A stretch of DNA of 64,000 nt from JAFIFT01 sp020051095 (GTDB lineage Bacteria > Pseudomonadota > Gammaproteobacteria > Legionellales > Legionellaceae), in assembly GCF_964199965.1 (NCBI RefSeq), contig NZ_CAXMZT010000011.1, positions 65,129-129,128 of the forward strand. Reading direction: 5' to 3'. Shown piece after piece: positions 53,684-61,676 of the stretch. The translations under genes and the position numbers were made by a program. The notes beneath the pieces were generated by a model. It saw nothing but the letters and a program-made list of their open reading frames with translations, had not been told where the DNA came from and did no database searches. Each line of letters opens with the position of its first letter. Position 1 is the first letter of the stretch.

Positions 53684-54733
53684 ATGACGTCTGTTTTAGT
53701 TATTCCAGCCTACAATCCGGATGAAAAGCTAATCCAACTGGTTAAGCAACATCAGCAGTTAATGCCACAACAACCGATTATCGTTGTAAATGATGGTTCC
53801 AGTATACAGTGCAAACCCCTATTTGATCACATTGCAAGTCATGGCATTACAGTGCTTCATCACCCAACTAATCTCGGGAAGGGTGCTGCATTAAAAACAG
53901 CGTTTCGATATTATTTAAGCCATTATGTACGTAACCATGTTGGTGTTATTACAGCCGATGCGGATGGACAACACCATATTGATGATATTGCTAAACTAAA
54001 AGAAGCTCTTGCAAACGAACCAGATAAACTGCATCTGGGTGCGCGTAATTTTTCCGGCAAAAACATCCCATTGCGTAGCCGTTTTGGCAATTTATTAACT
54101 AAATTTATTGTCAATTGTTTTTATAAAACACCGTTACATGATACGCAGTCGGGGCTTAGGGCAATACCCAATTTGTTGGTGCAAGCCCTATTAGATTGCA
54201 AAAAAAATAGGTATGAATTTGAGTTAGAAATGTTCTTTATCGCTCAAGGTTTATCCATCAATATTAAGCAAATTCCCATTAAGACTATCTATATGCAAAA
54301 CAATCAATCTTCTCATTTCCACCCTATTCTCGATTCAATGCGTATTTATGCAATTTTTTTTAGATATGGGACCATGGCAGCCGCTTCGTTTCTGTTAGAC
54401 TTTACCCTTTTCTGTCTATTGATTAATCTGAGTGGCCAGCTCGCCATTTCTGTTCTTGGGGCTCGATTTTGTTCGGCAACCTTTAATTTCTTTGCCAACA
54501 AAAAGCTCACTTTTAAAAGTCAAAAATCAATGACGAAAGCGGCCACAAAATACACCTTGCTTGCCGCTTTTTCAGGGATCATGGTTTGGCAATTGACGTC
54601 CTTTTTTCACTACTTACAACTAAATGTCTACCTCAGCAAAATCAGCGCTGATATCATCTTCTTTTTTGCCAACTTCTTAATACAACGCTACTGGGTGTTT
54701 CGAGAGAGGGTAGTTGAAAGGATTGTGACTTAA
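53684..54733 (+). CDS. GT2 glycosyltransferase fused to a GtrA-like membrane domain
   Basis: Two domains in one 349-aa chain. Residues 1-220 are a family 2 glycosyltransferase of the polyprenyl-phosphate sugar transferase type: VLVIPAYNPDE, VVNDGSS, NLGKGAALKTAF, the metal motif TADADGQH (Asp92, Asp94) and HDTQSGLRA. Residues about 225-345 form four membrane helices of the GtrA family (FRYGTMAAASFLLDF, NFFANKKLTF, FFANFLIQRYWVF). Such pairs make undecaprenyl-phosphate sugar and flip it to the periplasm; they are usually encoded as two genes. It is divergent from the membrane protein at 51978 and near O-antigen genes. Confidence 0.88.
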   Translation: MTSVLVIPAYNPDEKLIQLVKQHQQLMPQQPIIVVNDGSSIQCKPLFDHIASHGITVLHHPTNLGKGAALKTAFRYYLSHYVRNHVGVITADADGQHHIDDIAKLKEALANEPDKLHLGARNFSGKNIPLRSRFGNLLTKFIVNCFYKTPLHDTQSGLRAIPNLLVQALLDCKKNRYEFELEMFFIAQGLSINIKQIPIKTIYMQNNQSSHFHPILDSMRIYAIFFRYGTMAAASFLLDFTLFCLLINLSGQLAISVLGARFCSATFNFFANKKLTFKSQKSMTKAATKYTLLAAFSGIMVWQLTSFFHYLQLNVYLSKISADIIFFFANFLIQRYWVFRERVVERIVT

Positions 54734-54750
54734 TACGGAATGTTACTAGC

Positions 54751-55485
54751 CTATCGACCTCGTACTAAATTGGTAAATGCCCGAAAACCAAAGTGCATTT
54801 TTTGAGATAATTTGAACGGATGCGCTTGCCGTGGCCAATAATTGTCCGCATTAATCCGATAGATTAATTGCTGGGAATGACACCAATTAAAATTGATAGC
54901 GCTACCAATCCGCATGGCAAATTTGTAGTGTTGACAAACAAACGCATGCGTTTGTTTGTCAAACCGGCCATAAGGGTAAACAAACAACGAAGTAGGATGT
55001 CTTGTTTTTTGTTCAATAATTCGCTTTGGTTGAACTATTTCTTGCTGCCAATCTGACTGAGAAGTCAATGCCACATGATTGGCGCCATGCGCTGCTGGCA
55101 CAACCCAACCGCTGTCTAGCATTTCTTTAATTTCAAACCAAGTACATAAACTTGGATTCTGATGAATCGCATTGTCTAGCGGATGCTTATATTGTAATGC
55201 CAACCGCTCAGAGATTGGCTTATCCGTGTGATCGGCTATCAATGCGGTTGGGATCGCTAAGACGGCTGGCAGTTGATATTGTTTCAGCAACGGGAAAACA
55301 TAATGATAAAAATCAACATAGGCATCATCAAACGTTAGGCAAATCCCATGGCTTTGTGTAGGCAATGATTGACCCGGCAAACAAGGTGTTCCCCAGGATT
55401 TAACTTTTTGCAAAAATTGGCTAAAAATGTTCAGGCCTGGTAAGCCTTCGGCATAGACTCTATGAAACATCAAGGTTGTTATCAT
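54751..55485 (-). CDS. Polysaccharide deacetylase family protein
   Basis: NodB-fold carbohydrate esterase-like protein, 244 aa from the ATG at 55485, which overlaps the upstream stop as ATGA. The metal/catalytic motif CLTFDDAYVDFY has Asp53 and Asp54; the second motif HGANH supplies the HxxxH pair. No clear signal peptide is seen, so the site of action is uncertain. It follows the O-antigen ligase gene in the same transcript, suggesting a role in LPS or other polysaccharide modification. An ATG 12 bp upstream is an alternative start. Confidence 0.85.
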   Translation of the reverse strand: MITTLMFHRVYAEGLPGLNIFSQFLQKVKSWGTPCLPGQSLPTQSHGICLTFDDAYVDFYHYVFPLLKQYQLPAVLAIPTALIADHTDKPISERLALQYKHPLDNAIHQNPSLCTWFEIKEMLDSGWVVPAAHGANHVALTSQSDWQQEIVQPKRIIEQKTRHPTSLFVYPYGRFDKQTHAFVCQHYKFAMRIGSAINFNWCHSQQLIYRINADNYWPRQAHPFKLSQKMHFGFRAFTNLVRGR

Positions 55486-56708
55486 ATGGCATGCCAAGGT
55501 TGCAATGATATTGGCTTATTAACCGGCGATTCTGAAAAGCATCGCTCGATATATTCGCCCAAAGCCATTGCAGAGACTACCATCAATAAATACCCCGTCG
55601 CAGAATATAACAACATGGAATCAGAAAAGTTAGACGCACTGATGGCAACAAACGTAAATAATAACATCGCTCGGCTTTGCTTCACCTTGACCATCAGCCA
55701 AATCAACGAAGCCATCCATGCCAATAGCAACAACATGCCCACCAGGCCCTGCTCGACTAAGATCAACCAATATTGGCTGTGCGGTTCAAACAAACGGCTA
55801 GAATAAAATGGCATGGGTTGAAGTTTATTGTAGTACCATGAAAAACTGCCTGCACCCGTACCAAAAATAGGGTGTTGGACAAATAATTTCTTGGCAAATT
55901 GATGAAACCCCACGCGATACCCAATCGATGATGAATTGGCTACTTGTTGAAAATTAACCACATTATCAATCGTGGTATCCACATTTTTCGCTAACGTTGG
56001 ACTGAGCCGATAGGCAGCAAATGTGAGCAAGGAAAATGCGATTAAGAAGAGAACGGTTTGGCGGAAGCTCAGATGCATTAAGCTAAAACAGATGGCTAAG
56101 AGGGCATAAACCACATATCCTGTTCTACCCGTGTTAGCAAACACCACCTGTGCGGTGCAAATGACAAACACGGCCCAAAACCACCATTTCTTAGAATCAT
56201 CCGCTTGCATTGCAAGATGCGCAGCAAGCCATGCACCCATACTAACAAATAACCCCGTCATGATTCGATCATTAAAAACCGTCCCTGCGTCAGCCCCGCC
56301 CATAAAAATATTGCCCGATAATGCCATGGCTAATGAAATCAAGGCCGTCACAGTCATCGCGATTAAAAAAGCAATCTGCGCATAAGCTCTCGTTGTTTTG
56401 TGCAAAAATCCTATGGCAAATAAAGGCAGTGAAAGTAATTTTAGCATCTTGCTCACAACCGCTTTCGTTTCTGGCCAATTTGCTGGAGCCCATAGAGACG
56501 ATAGGAGGCACCAGCCAAGCAATAACAAGGCTGAAATTACAACGGGATTTTTGAAGGTATCGAATATAATTCGCCAATGTTTGACTGTTAATAAATTAAC
56601 AATAATACATAATGGTAATAAAATACTTTTCAAAGAGACAGACATGGGGATTGCAAAAACACAGGCGGCTAGCAAATAGGGTTGAGCAATTCTAAGTTGA
56701 TTCCACAT
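55482..56708 (-). CDS. O-antigen ligase family membrane protein (WaaL-like)
   Basis: The 408-aa polytopic protein has about 11-12 membrane helices and one large periplasmic loop (about 245-320). The loop has GYRVGFHQFAKKLF, HPIFGTGAGSFSWYY and EPHSQYWLILVEQG, the Wzy_C/ligase pattern with conserved Arg, Gly and His. Ligases attach O-antigen to lipid A-core on the periplasmic face. Polymerase (Wzy) versus ligase cannot be told apart from sequence alone. It is transcribed downstream of the lipid A acyltransferase, 80 bp later, and overlaps the deacetylase. Confidence 0.85.
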   Translation of the reverse strand: MWNQLRIAQPYLLAACVFAIPMSVSLKSILLPLCIIVNLLTVKHWRIIFDTFKNPVVISALLLLGWCLLSSLWAPANWPETKAVVSKMLKLLSLPLFAIGFLHKTTRAYAQIAFLIAMTVTALISLAMALSGNIFMGGADAGTVFNDRIMTGLFVSMGAWLAAHLAMQADDSKKWWFWAVFVICTAQVVFANTGRTGYVVYALLAICFSLMHLSFRQTVLFLIAFSLLTFAAYRLSPTLAKNVDTTIDNVVNFQQVANSSSIGYRVGFHQFAKKLFVQHPIFGTGAGSFSWYYNKLQPMPFYSSRLFEPHSQYWLILVEQGLVGMLLLLAWMASLIWLMVKVKQSRAMLLFTFVAISASNFSDSMLLYSATGYLLMVVSAMALGEYIERCFSESPVNKPISLQPWHAI

Positions 56709-56788
56709 AATTTTCTTGTCGTTAAAACATCCATACCAATGATTCTATGGGATATTAATAACCGAGTCAAAGGGGCTAGAGAAGGTCT

Positions 56789-57679
56789 CTATTGAAAGTC
56801 TCTCAATGGGTCGGATTGAGGCTGCAAATTAGACTCTTTTAATTTCCATCGCTTATGAAGCCAAAGCCATTGTTCGGGATGATCATTGATAAACTGTTCT
56901 AATACTTGGTTATATTTTAAGGTATTGTAATAGATGCTCTCTTGAGTCGAGCCTTTCTCTTCCCATGGGATGGGTGGATGAAAATGAAGAACATGACGGT
57001 TATCTTGGGTACGATAGGCTGACGCAGGAACAACAGGGACATCAGCATACCTTGAAAAACTGGCTAAACTGCGATAAGTGCCTGCTTTTTTTCCAAAAAA
57101 CTCAACGGCAATGCCATCTCGATTACTCACAATGGCATGTTGATCCATGACAAAGACAATGGCATGATTTGCCTCTAGCGCATCTCGCACCTGGTTTAAC
57201 GAGTTTTTTTTAGGTATGACATGCAAACCCGCTTTGAAATAGTTGCGGAATACAATCTTCTCAAGCCATTTGGCACCCAACGTCTTGCGAATAAAATGGA
57301 ATTGCCCTTGGAACTGTTTGAAATTGAGAATGCCGCCAATCGGTGCAAACTCCCAACTGCCAAAATGGCCAGTTAACACCAGCATTCCTTTCCCATTAGC
57401 AGCAACATCAGCTAAATGCTCCCATCCGATAACATCCACTTTTGATTTTAATTTTGCCTCATTCATGAACCGCATTTGAACCATTTCTTTCAATGATCGG
57501 GCGAGATGGCCGTAAAACGCTTGGGCCAATTTTCGCCTTTGCTGGTCGCTCAGTTGATTGCCAAAGGCTTGCTTCATGTTACTCAAGACTAGCTGCTTGC
57601 GCCATGGCATACAATAATAGATAAATTGTCCTACTAAACTAACGGATAATTGATCGACATAATTCGCAACTTTATTCAC
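56789..57679 (-). CDS. LpxL/HtrB-family lipid A acyltransferase (LpxXL-like)
   Basis: Late acyltransferase of lipid A, acting at the inner membrane with acyl-ACP as donor. The 296-aa protein has the catalytic HX4E motif HFGSWE (His105, Glu110). Further family segments are LKYNQVLEQFINDHPEQWLW (split around residue 265-285) and LHKRWK. The usual long N-terminal hydrophobic anchor is short here. Its start overlaps the end of the degenerate ketoacyl synthase gene by 8 bp, so it belongs to the acyl-chain operon. This suggests it transfers the product of that pathway, as LpxXL does in rhizobia. Confidence 0.88.
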   Translation of the reverse strand: MNKVANYVDQLSVSLVGQFIYYCMPWRKQLVLSNMKQAFGNQLSDQQRRKLAQAFYGHLARSLKEMVQMRFMNEAKLKSKVDVIGWEHLADVAANGKGMLVLTGHFGSWEFAPIGGILNFKQFQGQFHFIRKTLGAKWLEKIVFRNYFKAGLHVIPKKNSLNQVRDALEANHAIVFVMDQHAIVSNRDGIAVEFFGKKAGTYRSLASFSRYADVPVVPASAYRTQDNRHVLHFHPPIPWEEKGSTQESIYYNTLKYNQVLEQFINDHPEQWLWLHKRWKLKESNLQPQSDPLRDFQ

Positions 57680-58949
57680 AGTGCTTCACCAACAAGCACG
57701 CATCCATGCTGGCAAAACCCCGGTTAATAATTATCGCATATGCACCCGATGGTATTGCTTGTGATTGATGGCTGATAGCTAAGTTGGCGGCAGAAGGAAT
57801 TGCTTCTTGCCAATTGGCAATGCCTGGTAACGTCTGATGATGGAGGGCTTGGCAAGCTAAAACGGTGTCCATCAGGCCAGATGCGGTGAGTGTATGACCA
57901 ATAGCCCATTTGAAGCCTGTTAGTTTTGCCTGAGGACAAATTGCGGTTAAAGCGGCTGCTTCTGTTTTGTCTGAGACAGGATTGCCATTCCCATGCGCAA
58001 CCACGCAATTGAGTTGATCCCCACGTATTGAGGCTTTATCCAATGTTTGACTGATTAACGATTGCAAACATTGATCGTCTTTTTGGATAGAAAATAACCC
58101 AGCATTTTCGCTAAACGCCTGCCCAGCCAGCAATTCTGCATAACGAGTTGCACCTCTGGCTTTCGCACTGGCTTCACTTTCTAGTACAATCGCAGCAGCA
58201 CCATCGCCTAATATCGTCCCATCCTGACGCTTATCGAAGGGCTTTAGGCCTGTGGAAGAAACCAACCCCAATTTTTGGTAGTAATAAAGCGCTTGTGGAT
58301 CTGTGCCATAATCATAAGCAACGACGACTGCTCTATCCGCTTGTCCAAAACGAATGGCATGCATCGCTTCAATTATCGCTTGAAGCCCACTGGTCGCATG
58401 ATTGGTAATGTTGTGGTTAACCCCTTTGAATTGATAGGTTATCCCCGTATAAGCAAGAACATTGTTTGGCAAAATTCGCAACAACCACATCGGGTGGACA
58501 GTTTCAAATAACATCTGCGCGAACGCTTTCATATCGCCCTGACTTTTTTCAAGTAAGGGTAAAAAATCGTATTGCTGAAAAAATTTATTCCCAGGTGAAC
58601 CAACAAAAACGGCTGTTCTATCATTGAAATTCGCAACGTCTTCAACTTCTGAGTCGCGCCAAGGGATCATTTGACTGTGTTCAACGGCTTGCACGGCTGC
58701 ATTGATCCCCATGATATCTTGTTTAGAAACAACTTTCGCTAATTTTCGATCGGGTAATAATTTTGCTGGTTGAAATTGCTTAAGTTCCCCACCCAAATGG
58801 TTAGACCAACCGGATAGATCATGATGGTTTATTGGCGCTATGCCAGATTTACCTTCGCAAACAGCCTGCCACGTCTCATCCACTGTTTCACCCACCGCAG
58901 TGAGGGCACCTAATCCTGTGACAAAAACACGTGATAATGGTTTCAGCAT
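57672..58949 (-). CDS. Ketoacyl synthase homologue lacking the active-site cysteine (fabF2-like)
   Basis: KAS II-type fold, 425 aa, with FVTGLGALTAVG at the N-terminus and GDGAAAIVLESEA later. The nucleophile region reads NHATSGLQAI, with Ala185 where active enzymes have Cys in ACASG. The first histidine motif is HGNGN (His319) instead of HGTGT; Lys347 and His352 remain in KWAIGH. It therefore resembles a chain-length-factor type partner rather than a self-sufficient condensing enzyme. It starts 1 bp after the intact synthase gene, which supports a heterodimer. It could retain decarboxylase activity. Confidence 0.85.
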   Translation of the reverse strand: MLKPLSRVFVTGLGALTAVGETVDETWQAVCEGKSGIAPINHHDLSGWSNHLGGELKQFQPAKLLPDRKLAKVVSKQDIMGINAAVQAVEHSQMIPWRDSEVEDVANFNDRTAVFVGSPGNKFFQQYDFLPLLEKSQGDMKAFAQMLFETVHPMWLLRILPNNVLAYTGITYQFKGVNHNITNHATSGLQAIIEAMHAIRFGQADRAVVVAYDYGTDPQALYYYQKLGLVSSTGLKPFDKRQDGTILGDGAAAIVLESEASAKARGATRYAELLAGQAFSENAGLFSIQKDDQCLQSLISQTLDKASIRGDQLNCVVAHGNGNPVSDKTEAAALTAICPQAKLTGFKWAIGHTLTASGLMDTVLACQALHHQTLPGIANWQEAIPSAANLAISHQSQAIPSGAYAIIINRGFASMDACLLVKHCE

Positions 58950-58950
58950 C

Positions 58951-60240
58951 TTAAGCCCCTTTCAATTCTGGATGAGTAAACAACAAGCAGCTATTGGATC
59001 CACCAAAACCAAAGGAGTTCGATAAGACGGCACCCACCGATTTTTCTCTTGGTCCTTCAACAACATAATCCAGATCACAGTCAGGATCGGCCGTGGTTAA
59101 ATTGGCTGTAGGTGGCAAAAGGTTTGTTGTGATCGTTTTCACTGAAATGACGGCTTCCAACGCACCTGCAGCTGCAATCAAATGACCAGTTTGACCCTTT
59201 GTTGAGCTAACGGGTGGCGCAGCCCGCTCATGAAAAACTGCCTTAATGGCATTGGTTTCACTCAGATCATTCATCTTGGTAGAGGTCCCGTGTGCATTGA
59301 TATAATCAATTTCATTGGCTTTTAACCCGCCATCTTTTAAAGCACCCGTAATCGCTTGGATTGCACCATCCCCATTGGGGTGGGAGTCGGTGATACGATA
59401 GGAACTCAGCGAATTGCCTTCCCCTCTCAACTCGGCATAAATTCGAGCGCCCCGTTTCTTAGCATGCCCCCATTCCTCGAGGATTAGGAATGCCGCACCT
59501 TCCCCTAAAACAAAACCATTTCGGGTTAAATCAAAGGGTCTACTCGCTGTGTGCGGTGTTTCGTTATAGGTTGATAAGGCCCCGAGCAAACAAAAACTTG
59601 ATAGTCCCAGCGGATTAATCATTGAGTCAAAGCCACCAGCAAGGATACAATCGGCATCGCCTCGTCGAATGACTTGCAATGCCAACCCCAAAGCTTGTCC
59701 TCCTGAAGCACAAGCTGTATGCACGGAATTAGCATACCCGTTAATGCCAAATTCTTTAATTAACAATGACAATCCACTATTGGATTGCGTTTTACCAAAA
59801 TCAACGAGATTAAAAAAACCATGTTCATCATCGCCAAGAAGAGACCAATCAGGTTCTCCCGTAGGTGCAATGGCTTTTTGGAATCGGCTCAAGTAGTCAA
59901 ATTCTGCTGTCATCATACCACTACCGGCAACGATCCCCCAGCGATCTGCATTGGTCTGTGTTGGCCTTAAACCGGCGTCATCAAATGCCTCCGTTGCTGC
60001 CATCAAAGCAAATTGGGTAAACGACATTGCAAAACGATGATGTCGCTTTTTAAAAGCGGCGGGAAGTTTAAATTGCTTTACTTCTGCGGCAAAACGAGTC
60101 GGAAAATGGGAAGCATCAAACTGCTGAATCATATCCATCCCCGACTTTCCTGAAATTAGGTTGTGCCAGGTCTCATCGACCGAATGCCCCAAAGGTGAAA
60201 CAGCACCAATTCCTGTAATCGCAACTCGTCTTGATTGCAT
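58951..60240 (-). CDS. 3-oxoacyl-ACP synthase, KAS II type (fabF1-like)
   Basis: Condensing enzyme that elongates acyl-ACP with malonyl-ACP. The catalytic triad is complete: Cys178 in TACASG, His317 in NAHGTST and His353 with Lys348 in KGQTGH. The product is 429 aa, slightly longer than housekeeping FabF. It lies 4 bp after the dehydratase gene and 1 bp before the degenerate partner. The linkage to acp, dehydratase and lipid A acyltransferase genes suggests it serves a special acyl chain rather than bulk fatty acid synthesis. Confidence 0.92.
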   Translation of the reverse strand: MQSRRVAITGIGAVSPLGHSVDETWHNLISGKSGMDMIQQFDASHFPTRFAAEVKQFKLPAAFKKRHHRFAMSFTQFALMAATEAFDDAGLRPTQTNADRWGIVAGSGMMTAEFDYLSRFQKAIAPTGEPDWSLLGDDEHGFFNLVDFGKTQSNSGLSLLIKEFGINGYANSVHTACASGGQALGLALQVIRRGDADCILAGGFDSMINPLGLSSFCLLGALSTYNETPHTASRPFDLTRNGFVLGEGAAFLILEEWGHAKKRGARIYAELRGEGNSLSSYRITDSHPNGDGAIQAITGALKDGGLKANEIDYINAHGTSTKMNDLSETNAIKAVFHERAAPPVSSTKGQTGHLIAAAGALEAVISVKTITTNLLPPTANLTTADPDCDLDYVVEGPREKSVGAVLSNSFGFGGSNSCLLFTHPELKGA

Positions 60241-60244
60241 TCTA

Positions 60245-61138
60245 TTAACCTCTTGCGGTCAAAATCATTTCCAAAACGCAAACGCGTTTACCTGCAACAT
60301 CACTGCGGATGGCTAATATCATTGATTCATTGTCACATGATTTGACTGTTAAATGGGTGTTTACTACCTCACCGGGTTGCACAAATGCGCTCATTTTAAT
60401 TTTATTCATTTTTTCAAACCGATAAGATTTCATAAATTGACTATGAGCCAAAAATGTACGTGCTAGATTGATGTTACTTTCAAGTAAGACTGTTAAGGGT
60501 AAAACTGGCTTTAACGGGAAGTGATCGGCAAAATAGGGCGCAGAAACCGTGATTTTTTTTATTGCTTGAATGGATTCATTCGGCTGAAATGCAACCACAT
60601 GATCATACTGAAAAGCAATTGGTGTCACGGTGGGATTTAAGAAATCATAACAAGTGTCTTTTGCACTAACCAAATCATTGTCGGGATGATCGTCACCTTT
60701 TGGGGCAATTTCTGCATATTGCTGAATAACGACATCTCTATCAATAAAGTCTGACATCGGCTGCATCGGGCCCAGTGCCCCTTCAATGCTAAAGACCACA
60801 TCGTTTCCAACCGTCGCAACACTGTGATATTGCACCGCAGATTCATCACATGATTCAATAACTGACTCAAGTTGAAGAGTGCTTCCAATGGGAACTGAAC
60901 GATGACTCGTAGCCGAAGAAACGACGCCTGCGACAGGTCTTAGCTTGAAATCCAATTCTTTCATGACATGCCAAGCGGCTAATTGTCCAAGCGTTTCTCC
61001 AATCAAACTTGGCATAAAGACAATTTGTCTGTCTTCATCAAACGTCAAATAGTAATCATCTGCGGTGACATGTTTCACACCACGAATAACTCGGCTTTCG
61101 TCTGTTGACAGTATTTTATCAACGAATAAAAATCGCAT
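60245..61138 (-). CDS. Double-hotdog FabZ/FabA-like dehydratase
   Basis: The 297 residues look like two hotdog domains in tandem. The second (about 165-297) has YFADHFPLKPVLPLTVLLES, with His206 and Glu220 spaced 14 apart as in FabZ. The first (about 1-130) has FMPSLIGETLGQLAAW at the equivalent place, without the histidine of HFPG. This suggests one active and one structural half. It would dehydrate 3-hydroxyacyl-ACP in the elongation cycle. Its ATG shares a base with the acp stop (TAATG). It corresponds in position to fabZXL of rhizobial clusters; the homology assignment is an inference. Confidence 0.8.
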   Translation of the reverse strand: MRFLFVDKILSTDESRVIRGVKHVTADDYYLTFDEDRQIVFMPSLIGETLGQLAAWHVMKELDFKLRPVAGVVSSATSHRSVPIGSTLQLESVIESCDESAVQYHSVATVGNDVVFSIEGALGPMQPMSDFIDRDVVIQQYAEIAPKGDDHPDNDLVSAKDTCYDFLNPTVTPIAFQYDHVVAFQPNESIQAIKKITVSAPYFADHFPLKPVLPLTVLLESNINLARTFLAHSQFMKSYRFEKMNKIKMSAFVQPGEVVNTHLTVKSCDNESMILAIRSDVAGKRVCVLEMILTARG

Positions 61139-61551
61139 TAGGCAATAGACTCTGCAACTTTTTGTTCATTTTTAGCAGATACAACGAGCTTGCAAAAAGT
61201 TTCCACTGTAAATAGTGTTGGGATGTCGGACGTTTTCATACTCGGCGTGAACGCATCCCTTGGAACTTCTGACAAATGATTTTTTAATGCTTCCAAGCCT
61301 TTTTCAGTGATAACCCCACCCTGCTCAAATTCTTCTTGGGACAATTCACCACGTGCATTTTTTTCAAGTTGTCCCCGAGGGATCTTAATAGAAAATTCCT
61401 TTTCCAATTGGAATACCAAATCCAAAAAGTCAATTGATTCCGCACCCAAATCAGCAATCAAACGGCTTTCCTTTGAGACTTCATCTTGTTCAATGACTAA
61501 GACATCTGCAATTATTTCACGTACCTTTGGATATACACTTTCCACATTCAT
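61138..61551 (-). CDS. Dedicated acyl carrier protein with C-terminal extension (AcpXL-like)
   Basis: Carries the growing acyl chain on 4'-phosphopantetheine. The attachment site is Ser39 in DLGAESIDFLDLVF, followed by the typical acidic helix FQLEKEFSIKIP. The product is 137 aa, far longer than housekeeping ACP (about 78); the extra 50 residues (about 85-137) form no recognised domain. It is translationally coupled to the dehydratase gene. A 17-bp palindrome lies 39 bp upstream of its start. The specialised context resembles AcpXL, the carrier for very long lipid A acyl chains. Confidence 0.88.
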   Translation of the reverse strand: MNVESVYPKVREIIADVLVIEQDEVSKESRLIADLGAESIDFLDLVFQLEKEFSIKIPRGQLEKNARGELSQEEFEQGGVITEKGLEALKNHLSEVPRDAFTPSMKTSDIPTLFTVETFCKLVVSAKNEQKVAESIA

Positions 61552-61589
61552 GGCCTATCTCACTTTTGATCGTCGATTAAAAATAGTAC

Positions 61590-61606
61590 GAGTATATCAT
61601 ATACTC
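61590..61606. promoter_or_regulatory. 17-bp palindrome upstream of acp, possible operator
   Basis: GAGTATAT, a central base and ATATACTC form a perfect inverted repeat. On the minus strand it contains TATACT, a possible -10 box, so a bound protein there would block transcription of the acyl-chain operon. No good -35 at correct spacing was found. Confidence 0.4.
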
Positions 61607-61676
61607 AAAAATATAGAAATTTCACTGTTTGATTTTTTCGACCGTTGTCAATAAAAACTAATAAGCAAAAAGTAAC

